Source: Chloroflexota bacterium
GTDB lineage: Bacteria > Chloroflexota > Limnocylindria > Limnocylindrales > CSP1-4
Length of the DNA: 7,609 bases
Assembly (NCBI GenBank): GCA_021812735.1
Contig: JAKAMV010000479.1
Coordinates: 1-7,609, forward strand
Reading direction: 5' to 3'
The notes under the pieces were generated by a model, which had not been told where the DNA came from, searched no databases, and worked only from the letters and a program-made list of their open reading frames with translations. Shown in pieces: positions 1 through 4,928 of the stretch; position 1 is the stretch's first letter; the number at the start of each line of letters is the position of its first letter. Made by a program: the position numbers and the translations under genes.

Positions 1-99
1 GGATCGGGGATCGTGGCCGGGGGACCGAACGCCACGACCCGTCCGGTCCCGCGCTCGCTCGGCGCGCGGGGGACCGCCTGCCGGCGCACGCGCGAAGCC

Positions 100-127
100 T
101 TGACGAAGGAGCGATCGTCCCCAAGCT
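100..127 (+). promoter_or_regulatory. possible promoter of the KTSC-domain gene
   Basis: TTGACG at 100-105 and CAAGCT at 122-127 are separated by 16 bases. The -35 is a good sigma-70 match; the -10 is weak. The arrangement resembles those before the minus-strand units, where the -35 also lies roughly 80-95 bases before the start codon. Bases 1-195 otherwise contain no gene I can support. Confidence 0.25.
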
Positions 128-180
128 CTTTCCGCGCGATCGAGGGGTGCCGCGCCGACGGCCCCGCCGCTCGTGCGCCG

Positions 181-188
181 AAGGGAGG
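181..188 (+). promoter_or_regulatory. ribosome binding site deciding the start at 196
   Basis: AAGGGAGG lies 7 bases before ATG 196. The open frame extends back to 13, but those 61 extra residues are low-complexity and have no ribosome binding site, so this site fixes the start. Confidence 0.7.
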
Positions 189-195
189 CGGGGCG

Positions 196-1086
196 ATGGC
201 TCGGATGCAGCGCGTGGAGAGCCGCGCGATCCACGCCTACTCCTACAACGCGCGCCGGCGGCGCCTGACCCTCCGCTTCGAGCCGGATGGCTCGACCTAT
301 CGTTACGCCCTGGCCTCGAACCCGCCCGACCACGACGGGTCGGCCTGCCCCGTGTGCACGCAGGGGGCCGCCGCGATCGCCGCCGCCTTCGCCGCGGCGT
401 CCTCCAAGGGCAGCTACTACAACGCCGTCCTGCGCCGGGGCCACTTCCTCGTCGAACGGGCCCCCAACTGGCGCCGAAGGGGACGGACGCGCCCCCTGCC
501 CGCGGCGGTGGCCTCCCCCGACCCGTGCCCCGACCCCCTGCCCCTGCCGCCCAGCCCGCGGGACGGCGCCGGGTGGGGCAGTCTCGACGCCGGGCGGTCG
601 GCCACGCGTGCCGCGGCCACTGGGCCGACCGTGCCGCGCCCACCCGACCTGCACTCCCGTCCCTGGCGCGGGATGCTGGGCATGGCCGCCACCCGCGGGA
701 TCGCCGCCCTCGTCCTGCTCGGCATCCTGGCCGGAGCCGCCGCGCCGGTGCGCGGGGCCACGCCGACCGGCGCGCCCACCACGCCGCCGATCGATCCGTG
801 CCCCCACTACGGGACGCACGGCCTGGCCCCGGTCTCGGGGGGCCGCACCGGCAGCGGCCACGCCACCAGCACGGCCAGCGCGACGACCCGCCTGTGCGTG
901 GTTGCCGTCGCGGAGGTCGTGGGCCCGGCCACGGGCGGCACGTCGACGCCGCTGGTCGCCCTGCTGTCCCAGGCGCGCTCGGCCCTGACGGTGTACGTGG
1001 GGCGGGCGAGCGATCCGGCGATCCAGGCCCTGCTGCCGCCGGGCGTCGGCGGGACCGCCTGGATGGTGATCGTCTCGGATCTGTGA
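196..1086 (+). CDS. KTSC-domain protein fused to a membrane segment and exported C-terminal region
   Basis: Predicted 296 residues. Residues 4-85 resemble the KTSC domain, a small family of unknown function usually found as a stand-alone protein of about 60-70 residues: a V-E-S-R-A-I start, the strand pair around LTLRF and TYRY, and the conserved SSKGSYYN segment at 69-76. A family-atypical insertion with a CPVC pair sits at 51-54. Residues 86-159 are a Pro/Arg/Ala-rich linker. A hydrophobic segment at about 168-184 follows an Arg-containing stretch and looks like a transmembrane helix or internal signal. The remaining ~110 residues are Thr/Ser/Gly-rich with two Cys (202, 234) and match nothing I know. 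The start is supported by AAGGGAGG. Alternative: two genes, the second starting at ATG 673 or 682 with its own signal peptide, but no ribosome binding site is visible there. The frame continues after the TGA in a protein-like way (see 1087-1158). Confidence 0.6.
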   Translation: MARMQRVESRAIHAYSYNARRRRLTLRFEPDGSTYRYALASNPPDHDGSACPVCTQGAAAIAAAFAAASSKGSYYNAVLRRGHFLVERAPNWRRRGRTRPLPAAVASPDPCPDPLPLPPSPRDGAGWGSLDAGRSATRAAATGPTVPRPPDLHSRPWRGMLGMAATRGIAALVLLGILAGAAAPVRGATPTGAPTTPPIDPCPHYGTHGLAPVSGGRTGSGHATSTASATTRLCVVAVAEVVGPATGGTSTPLVALLSQARSALTVYVGRASDPAIQALLPPGVGGTAWMVIVSDL

Positions 1087-1158
1087 GCGCCCGGCGAACG
1101 GCGGTCGGTCGCCGCCTGGGCGAACGACTGGATCGGGGCGCTCGAGGCGATGAGCGTC
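1087..1158 (+). other. possible C-terminal remnant of the upstream gene beyond an in-frame TGA
   Basis: After TGA 1084-1086 the same frame stays open and reads like protein, including the helix-like stretch SVAAWANDWIGALEAM, up to the edge of the insertion element. Joining the left flank to the right copy of the target duplication (AACCCTTG) makes the frame read AAC CCT TGA, so an uninterrupted version would end at the TGA now at 2883-2885. This suggests the gene once ran 26 codons further and acquired an early stop, for instance CGA or GGA to TGA. Readthrough or chance are alternatives. Confidence 0.4.
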
Positions 1159-1166
1159 AACCTTTG
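1159..1166. repeat. left target-site duplication of the IS
   Basis: AACCTTTG directly abuts the left inverted repeat. It matches AACCCTTG at 2877-2884 at 7 of 8 positions. Eight bases is the duplication length known for IS1595-family elements. The single mismatch suggests the insertion is not brand new. Confidence 0.7.
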
Positions 1167-1188
1167 GGTGCTTGACCTCTTTACGCCA
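1167..1188 (+). repeat. left terminal inverted repeat of the IS
   Basis: GGTGCTTGACCTCTTTAC (1167-1184) is a perfect inverted match to 2859-2876. After one mismatch (G against T) the match continues through CCA, giving 21 of 22 positions. The transposase fusion gene stops 10 bases inside this end. Confidence 0.85.
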
Positions 1189-1198
1189 CTGGCGTCGG

Positions 1199-2836
1199 CT
1201 ACTTCTTCTTGGTCGTGGGCTTGGGTTGGGGCTTTCCCCACTCCAGTTGGCCGAGGGCGATCATCTGCTCCAGCTCCTCGGCATCTTGCGGTCGCCAACG
1301 ACGCACGACCGCTCGCACGGCGTCGAGCGTTGCCTCCGGGGCCGGGCCGAGCATGCGGCTGATGTCGGCGCTGTCCTGGGGTCGGGCGGAGATGAGCTTC
1401 ATCACGACCACGTAGGGGAGGGTCAGCGTCGGCAGGCCGGCGACCAGCGGGTTGCCCTGGGCCGCCGCGATGGCCGCTTGGCCCCAGGCTCCAGGGAGGC
1501 CGATCAGGTCCAACTCGTTAGCGCCCTTCTTCCAGGCTGTCCCGCGCAGGTTCTCGTAGAGTTGGAGGTTGCCGAGGAACTCCCAGCCGGCTTCCGCGAG
1601 CGCCTGGCCTGCCGCGGCAAGGTCCACGACCCGCAGGGCCAGATCGAGGTCGCCCGTGGCCCGCGGCGGCATGTAGGCGTTGGCCGCGTTCGCGCCGGTC
1701 ACCGCAATCGGGATGTGCTTGCCCTGGAGTGCTGCTGCCGCTTGTCGCCACCAGTTCATGACCGGCCTCTTCCCCTTCATCAGCTCATGGAGCATGCTGC
1801 CCGACCCAGGTCGCTGCCGGCGCAGGCTGAAGTCGAGCAGTAGGCGGCGGGCAGCCACGCGTTGCTCGCGGGTCGGGATCGGGACGACCGCGCTGGTCAT
1901 GGCCCGACGTTTGGGGGCAACCGGCACTCGGTCAAGCTCCCGGCCTCGGACCGCCAGGCCGAGCAAGGTCTGGAACGCGGCGCGAGGATCACCGCGGAAC
2001 TCGGAGCGGAAGCAGAACTCGTCGAGGTAGGGTGCGTAGTCGGCCGGCGGCTTGTGGTAGGTCGCCAACTGCCAGCGCTTGTAGCGGCTGATCGCCCCGT
2101 CCGCCGCCGGTGTGGCTCGTCCTTCTCCCCGCCGCAGGCCGCCTCGCGGGTGCGGGATGCGAGTCCAGGTGTAGCCGGCTCGGCGCAGGCCGCGGTAGCC
2201 GTCGTGGCCGTCGGTGACGACCGTCTGGCCAGGCGCGACGAGGCGTGAGAGCAGGGGCACCAGGGTCGTGCCCTTGCGGTCGGGGATCACCACCAGCCGC
2301 GTCCGCGAGCTGCCACGCTCGACCACGGCCAGCACAATCCGCTTGGCCGTCCCGGCTACGGCAAAGCCGCGGGCTCCGGGCGCGTAGCCGCCGACCACCG
2401 TCTCGTCGGCCTCCACCGTGCCGGTGAGCTGGGGCAGGGCCAGTGAGGACATCGACTGGCGCAGGCGGCGCATCAGCGCGGTCGTCGTCTTGCGGCTTGT
2501 CAGACCGAGCTGGCGGCCCAGCGACAGCGCATTGAGACCCGGCGTCGTGGCCAGCAGGTACGCCGCCCAGAACCAGGTCGTGAGCGGCAGGTGCGTGTGA
2601 TCGAGGACAGTGCCGGCGGTGACGGAGGTCTCGGTGCGGCAGCGCCGGCAGATGGACCGCCCCCGATTGCGCTCCCACGCCTCATCCGCACCGCAGTTGG
2701 GGCACCGGAACCCGTCCGGCCAGCGAGTCTCGATCAGATACCGTCGGCAGGCCGCCTCGTCGGGGAAGGTCGCCTGGAACTCGGGCAGTGTCCGTGGGAA
2801 CGGGCGCTCAAGAGTCGCTGCCGAAAGCTGTTTCAC
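1199..2836 (-). CDS. IS1595-family (ISXO2-type) transposase fused to a nucleotidyltransferase-like domain
   Basis: 545 residues from a GTG start at 2836. Residues 40-70 form a zinc ribbon (C45-x2-C48, C63-x2-C66). A helical DNA-binding region follows at about 85-135. The DDE-type core starts with TVEADETVVGG (D144) and VVTDGHDGY (D209). The C-terminal core motif is recognisable as ISRYKRWQLATYH and YLDEFCF (249-276), but the Asn commonly found in SNLK is Arg251 here. Residues 313-545 form a second domain resembling AbiEii-like/DUF-type nucleotidyltransferases: TGANAANAYMPPRATGDLDL with D396 and D398, a third Asp in NELDLI (D443), then MKLISARPQDSADI (479-492), and a Lys-rich tail. No stop or frameshift separates the domains. 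The GTG is chosen because it falls just inside the right inverted repeat behind a promoter; the frame stays open upstream but only into flanking DNA. A separate nucleotidyltransferase starting internally at 1759 is also possible. The substrate of the second domain is unknown. Confidence 0.85.
   Translation of the reverse strand: MKQLSAATLERPFPRTLPEFQATFPDEAACRRYLIETRWPDGFRCPNCGADEAWERNRGRSICRRCRTETSVTAGTVLDHTHLPLTTWFWAAYLLATTPGLNALSLGRQLGLTSRKTTTALMRRLRQSMSSLALPQLTGTVEADETVVGGYAPGARGFAVAGTAKRIVLAVVERGSSRTRLVVIPDRKGTTLVPLLSRLVAPGQTVVTDGHDGYRGLRRAGYTWTRIPHPRGGLRRGEGRATPAADGAISRYKRWQLATYHKPPADYAPYLDEFCFRSEFRGDPRAAFQTLLGLAVRGRELDRVPVAPKRRAMTSAVVPIPTREQRVAARRLLLDFSLRRQRPGSGSMLHELMKGKRPVMNWWRQAAAALQGKHIPIAVTGANAANAYMPPRATGDLDLALRVVDLAAAGQALAEAGWEFLGNLQLYENLRGTAWKKGANELDLIGLPGAWGQAAIAAAQGNPLVAGLPTLTLPYVVVMKLISARPQDSADISRMLGPAPEATLDAVRAVVRRWRPQDAEELEQMIALGQLEWGKPQPKPTTKKK
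1766..1775 (-). promoter_or_regulatory. possible internal ribosome binding site for the nucleotidyltransferase domain
   Basis: On the minus strand GGGGAAGAGG lies 6 bases before ATG 1759 (codon 360 of the fusion). A product from there would have 186 residues and begin with MNWWRQ about 20 residues before the TGANAANAY motif, a natural start for such a domain. The purine run may instead simply encode KGKR. Confidence 0.3.
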
Positions 2837-2842
2837 CCGGCG

Positions 2843-2871
2843 ATGGTAGCTAGATGGAGTAAAGAGGTCAA
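2843..2871 (-). promoter_or_regulatory. transposase promoter inside the right end of the IS
   Basis: On the minus strand, TTGACC (2871-2866) lies within the inverted repeat, followed by a 17-base spacer and TACCAT (2848-2843). The transposase GTG begins 6 bases after the -10, so transcription would start at or next to the start codon. No ribosome binding site is seen, which fits a leaderless mRNA. Confidence 0.5.
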
Positions 2872-2876
2872 GCACC
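2855..2876 (-). repeat. right terminal inverted repeat of the IS
   Basis: Inverted match to 1167-1188 at 21 of 22 positions; the outermost 18 bases are perfect. It also carries the -35 hexamer of the transposase promoter. Confidence 0.85.
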
Positions 2877-2884
2877 AACCCTTG
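2877..2884. repeat. right target-site duplication of the IS
   Basis: AACCCTTG, 7 of 8 identical to 1159-1166. Its last bases form part of the TTGACC -35 of the sigma-factor gene and of the TGA that would have ended the upstream gene before insertion. Confidence 0.7.
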
Positions 2885-2909
2885 ACCTGCCGGCCCGGAC
2901 ACCGACCAT
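2882..2909 (+). promoter_or_regulatory. possible promoter of the sigma-factor gene
   Basis: TTGACC (2882-2887), a 16-base spacer and GACCAT (2904-2909) end 5 bases before ATG 2915. The layout mirrors the transposase promoter, and no Shine-Dalgarno site precedes the ATG, so a leaderless mRNA is plausible. The first three bases of the -35 belong to the IS target duplication, so the insertion would have preserved this promoter. Confidence 0.35.
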
Positions 2910-2914
2910 CGGGC

Positions 2915-3595
2915 ATGGACGAGGAGCGCGCCCCGCTCACACCCGACGAAGCCCGCCAACTCTCTGCCCGCATCCGCGCCGGAGATCGTGCCGCGCGCGC
3001 CGAGTTCGTCGCCTCGCTCCTGGGCTGGCTCCACCAGTGGGCGGACCGCGCGCGCCGGCTCGGGTATCGCGCCGAGGAGGTGGAGGAGCTGATCCAGGAA
3101 CTGGCCCTCGACCTGGCCGAGCACGCGGCGGCCTATGACCCGGAGCGCGGGATGCCCACCACCTGGGCGGCCATCCGCTTCCGGGCGACCTACACGCGCT
3201 GGAGCCGCCGGGCGCGCCATCCCGGGGGCCTGACCCAGGTTGCGCCGGGGCGCATCGGTATCCTGTCGCTCGACGCGCCGCTCTACGACGAGGACGGCCA
3301 CACGCTCGGTGACCGCCTGGCCGCCCCGTCCGGCCCGGTCGGTCGCCTCGAGGGGGCGCGCCTGGATCGTGCCCTGGCGATGCTCCGACCGCGTGAGCGG
3401 GAGGCCATCGAGCGGCGCACCGGGTGGGGCGGGACGGCCCCGGTGCGGCTCCAGGGCATCGCCGACACGTGGGGCTGCTCGCGCGAGTACGTGCACCAGG
3501 TCGAGAACCGTGGCCTCGCCCGGATGCGCCGGGCCCTCGACGTGCCCGAGCCCGCGACTTCGCCACGTCGTGTCCCGGTGCGTCGCGCCGCCTGA
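2915..3595 (+). CDS. RNA polymerase sigma-70-family factor
   Basis: 226 residues. Residues about 26-101 match sigma region 2: a helix through LLGWLHQWADRARRLGY, then EEVEELIQELALDLAEHAAAYDPERG and TTWAAIRFRATYTRWSRRAR, the part that binds the core enzyme and the -10 element. Region 3 is very short; LSLDAPLYDEDGHTLGDRL at 118-135 is the linker typical of larger sigma factors. Region 4 spans about 148-208, with a helix-turn-helix in LQGIADTWGCSREYVHQVEN that would read the -35. It lacks region 1.1, so it is probably an alternative rather than housekeeping factor. The start is the first ATG outside the IS; there is no ribosome binding site, and a promoter ends 5 bases upstream. No anti-sigma gene is evident beside it. 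It may once have followed the KTSC-domain gene closely, before the IS separated them. Its target genes cannot be told. Confidence 0.82.
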   Translation: MDEERAPLTPDEARQLSARIRAGDRAARAEFVASLLGWLHQWADRARRLGYRAEEVEELIQELALDLAEHAAAYDPERGMPTTWAAIRFRATYTRWSRRARHPGGLTQVAPGRIGILSLDAPLYDEDGHTLGDRLAAPSGPVGRLEGARLDRALAMLRPREREAIERRTGWGGTAPVRLQGIADTWGCSREYVHQVENRGLARMRRALDVPEPATSPRRVPVRRAA

Positions 3596-3622
3596 GCACC
3601 AGGGCCGCGTCACCGGCGGCGC

Positions 3623-3642
3623 GTTCCGGGCCGTCCCGGAAC
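3623..3642. terminator. hairpin between convergent genes
   Basis: GTTCCGGG (3623-3630), loop CCGT and CCCGGAAC (3635-3642) form a perfect 8-bp stem in the 66-base gap between the sigma gene and the convergent small-gene unit. There is no T-run, so if it ends transcription it does so as a GC-rich hairpin, possibly in both directions. Confidence 0.5.
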
Positions 3643-3661
3643 ACGGTGGTCACGGGGCAGC

Positions 3662-3928
3662 TCAGCGGTGCGCCAGGGCGTCGCGATCCCCGCCGTTCTT
3701 CGCCAGACGCCGCATCTGGGACGCTCGGGTGCGGAAAATGCCGCGTTCGTGCGGCGATGAGACCAACCAGCGCGCCTGGTCGTACCACTCGGCCGCCACC
3801 AGGAACTCGCCCTCCCTCTCGGCAGCAGACGCATGTTGCAACCGATCGCCGAGCTGCGCCTGGCGATACTCCGCCGCCGCGCGCTGCCGCTCCCACTGGC
3901 GCTGGAACTCCGGGTCGGCGAAGGCCAT
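3662..3928 (-). CDS. small helical protein of unknown function, last gene of the four-gene unit
   Basis: 88 residues, acidic/basic mixed and almost entirely helix-forming: FADPEFQRQWERQRAAAEYRQ at the start, then a hairpin-like region around EREGEFLVAAEWYDQARWL (37-55) and a basic end (RTRASQMRRLAKNGG). The middle resembles one tetratricopeptide-type helical hairpin and also the central part of the 100-residue protein encoded at 4218-4520 (ERREYLLAGIAYVDAS), so the two may be diverged paralogues. No signal peptide or membrane segment. AAGGAG sits about 8 bases before the ATG at 3928; the open frame extends further upstream but overlaps the preceding gene without a ribosome binding site. It starts 32 bases after the preceding gene ends and is probably cotranscribed with it. 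I do not recognise a family. Confidence 0.65.
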   Translation of the reverse strand: MAFADPEFQRQWERQRAAAEYRQAQLGDRLQHASAAEREGEFLVAAEWYDQARWLVSSPHERGIFRTRASQMRRLAKNGGDRDALAHR

Positions 3929-3960
3929 GCTGGGCTCCTTCTCGGTGTCAATGGATCGCG

Positions 3961-4221
3961 TCAGCGCCAGCGGGGCGGGCGGGCCCCCCGGCGCGCCGAC
4001 GGGCCCGGGAGGGCGGCGAACCAATCGGAGAGGTGGGACCAGTCGCGTTCAGCCGCCTCGCGGACAGCACGGTCGGCCTCGTCGCGGACGGCCTCGCACG
4101 CGCAGTGGTCGACGCAGTTGCCGCACTCGGCGCTGTGGTCAAGACGGCTCCCCTTGTCGTGCAGTGCCCCACACTCGTCGCACCGGCCGATGTCGGCGGG
4201 TGCGCGGTCGGTGAGCGTCAT
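3961..4221 (-). CDS. small Cys/His-rich, probably zinc-binding protein
   Basis: 86 residues. The first half carries C14-x2-C17, H21, H29, C33-x2-C36, then H39, C40 and C42 (CGNCVDHCAC), a spacing that suggests one or two zinc sites of ribbon or treble-clef type. The second half is an acidic/basic helix (EAVRDEADRAVREAAERDW) followed by an Arg/Pro-rich tail that could bind nucleic acid. Metal binding is inferred from the Cys pattern only. The start at 4221 is chosen because its ATG overlaps the TGA of the preceding gene (ATGA) and GGAGG stands 8 bases before it, indicating translational coupling. An upstream in-frame ATG at 4266 would add 15 low-complexity residues. Family not recognised. Confidence 0.68.
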   Translation of the reverse strand: MTLTDRAPADIGRCDECGALHDKGSRLDHSAECGNCVDHCACEAVRDEADRAVREAAERDWSHLSDWFAALPGPSARRGARPPRWR

Positions 4222-4520
4222 GCCCCGTCCTCCGCGTCGGGCGCCATCCCGACCAGGCGTGCCCATTTCGCGTACGCCGCGATGCGGTGCGTCTCGGCCT
4301 CGGGCCCCGCGCAGGTGAAGGCCAGTCCGGCGCGGTCCAGCAGCATGCGCGCGTAGCCGGGCCAGGTCAGGCGGGCCCGGCGGAGGCGGTCCGAGGCATC
4401 CACGTAGGCGATGCCGGCGAGGAGATACTCCCGGCGCTCGAGGAGCGCGTCGCCCCGGTGCTCCAGCGCGAACGCCTCGGCCTTCAGGGCCTGCCGCTGC
4501 GCGTCGGTCAAGCTGCTCAT
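4218..4520 (-). CDS. small helical protein of unknown function, possible TPR-like hairpin
   Basis: 100 residues, nearly all predicted helix: TDAQRQALKAEAFALEHRGDALLERREYLLAGIAYVDASDRLRRA reads like a degenerate tetratricopeptide hairpin, followed by a second helical pair around GYARMLLDRAGLAF and EAETHRIAAYAKWARL. The central hairpin resembles that of the 88-residue protein two genes on (3662-3928). No signal or membrane segment. AAAGGAG lies 8 bases before the ATG at 4520, which outranks the earlier ATGs of the open frame. Its TGA overlaps the ATG of the Cys/His-rich protein by 4 bases, and it begins 28 bases after the previous gene, so these are one operon. A scaffold role would suit TPR-like folds, but that is speculation. 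Confidence 0.66.
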   Translation of the reverse strand: MSSLTDAQRQALKAEAFALEHRGDALLERREYLLAGIAYVDASDRLRRARLTWPGYARMLLDRAGLAFTCAGPEAETHRIAAYAKWARLVGMAPDAEDGA

Positions 4521-4548
4521 CGCGTGCTCCTTTCCGCGCTCTGCGGTC

Positions 4549-4809
4549 TCAGCGGTCGTTCGCGGCATCAATGAAGGCCTGCTCGAGCGCATCCCGCTCG
4601 GGTCCGGTCAGGCGGCGCTCCTCTGCGTCAGGCTCGATACACCACGCGAACGACTCGAGATACCCCGGGGCACCGACCGCGCGCCGCCGCGCAGCGGCGA
4701 ACGTCAGGCCGCGCCCGGTCTCGCGGGCGTAATCGGGTCCGATGACCGAGATGGTGCCCTCGTCGTCGATGGCGTATTGAGGCGGCGCGAAGAGGTACGT
4801 GCGTCGCAT
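4549..4809 (-). CDS. small protein of unknown function, first gene of the four-gene unit
   Basis: 86 residues, acidic. The first half looks strand-rich (RRTYLFAPPQYAIDDEGTI, then VIGPDYARETGRGLTF), the second half helical (FAAARRRAVG, LTGPERDALEQAFIDAANDR), with one Cys (57). No membrane segment, signal peptide or family motif that I recognise. The start at 4809 follows GGGAGGAG by about 10 bases; the frame is open upstream to 5025 but those residues overlap the end of the neighbouring gene on the same strand in another frame. A promoter-like TTGACT arrangement lies about 60-86 bases upstream. The gene heads a unit continuing through the TPR-like, Cys/His-rich and second helical proteins. Confidence 0.62.
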   Translation of the reverse strand: MRRTYLFAPPQYAIDDEGTISVIGPDYARETGRGLTFAAARRRAVGAPGYLESFAWCIEPDAEERRLTGPERDALEQAFIDAANDR

Positions 4810-4867
4810 GGTCGCATCTCCTCCCGGCATTCGGGCCGGTCGCCGGTGGCCCCCTGGGCGATACGGG

Positions 4868-4895
4868 AGGCTCGGCGGCAGGGCCCGAAAGTCAA
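4868..4895 (-). promoter_or_regulatory. possible promoter of the four-gene unit
   Basis: On the minus strand TTGACT (4895-4890), 16-base spacer, GAGCCT (4873-4868). The -35 starts 86 bases before the start codon at 4809, matching the geometry of the other minus-strand units. The -10 is weak. It lies in the 119-base gap after the helicase-associated-domain gene. Confidence 0.35.
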
Positions 4896-4928
4896 GCCTC
4901 CGCGCGCGAGAACGCACCGACATCGCGC

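Larger units (their letters stand above)
1167..2876 (-). mobile_element. IS1595-family insertion element carrying a transposase-nucleotidyltransferase fusion
   Basis: A 1710-bp element bounded by 22-bp inverted repeats (21/22) and flanked by an 8-bp direct repeat (7/8), with a single long gene on the minus strand. The family call rests on the ISXO2-type transposase sequence and the 8-bp duplication. IS1595-family members often run about 0.7-1.1 kb, and the extra length here is the C-terminal nucleotidyltransferase-like segment. The family is known to include longer passenger-carrying members (tIS). The element landed between the KTSC-domain gene and the sigma-factor gene, apparently at the former stop codon of the first and at the edge of the -35 of the second. 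Ends, duplication and frame all look intact, although one expected catalytic residue is replaced. Confidence 0.88.

Noticed and set aside
21..50. GGGACCG...CGGTCCC as a terminator of a gene left of the window
   Set aside because: Only 7 bp with a 16-base loop and no T-run; expected by chance in DNA this GC-rich.
147..1175. 342-codon + strand frame overlapping the KTSC gene
   Set aside because: Repetitive Arg/Pro/Gly composition and no motif; the frame starting at 196 has a ribosome binding site and the KTSC motif.
1172..1200. TTGACC in the left inverted repeat as a promoter reading into the IS on the + strand
   Set aside because: No acceptable -10 at 16-18 bases; the hexamer is there only because the repeat copies the right end.
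2837..3613. Upstream extension of the transposase frame to 804 residues
   Set aside because: It leaves the IS through the inverted repeat and runs antisense to the sigma-factor gene; the extra residues are low-complexity and the promoter sits at 2843-2871.
2937..3896. 319-codon minus-strand open frame antisense to the sigma gene
   Set aside because: Arg/Pro/Ala-rich composition typical of a high-GC shadow frame, with no ribosome binding site; the + strand frame has clear sigma regions 2 and 4.
4904..4928. GCGCGA...TCGCGC as a terminator after the HA-domain gene
   Set aside because: 6-bp stem, 13-base loop, no T-run; not distinguishable from background.
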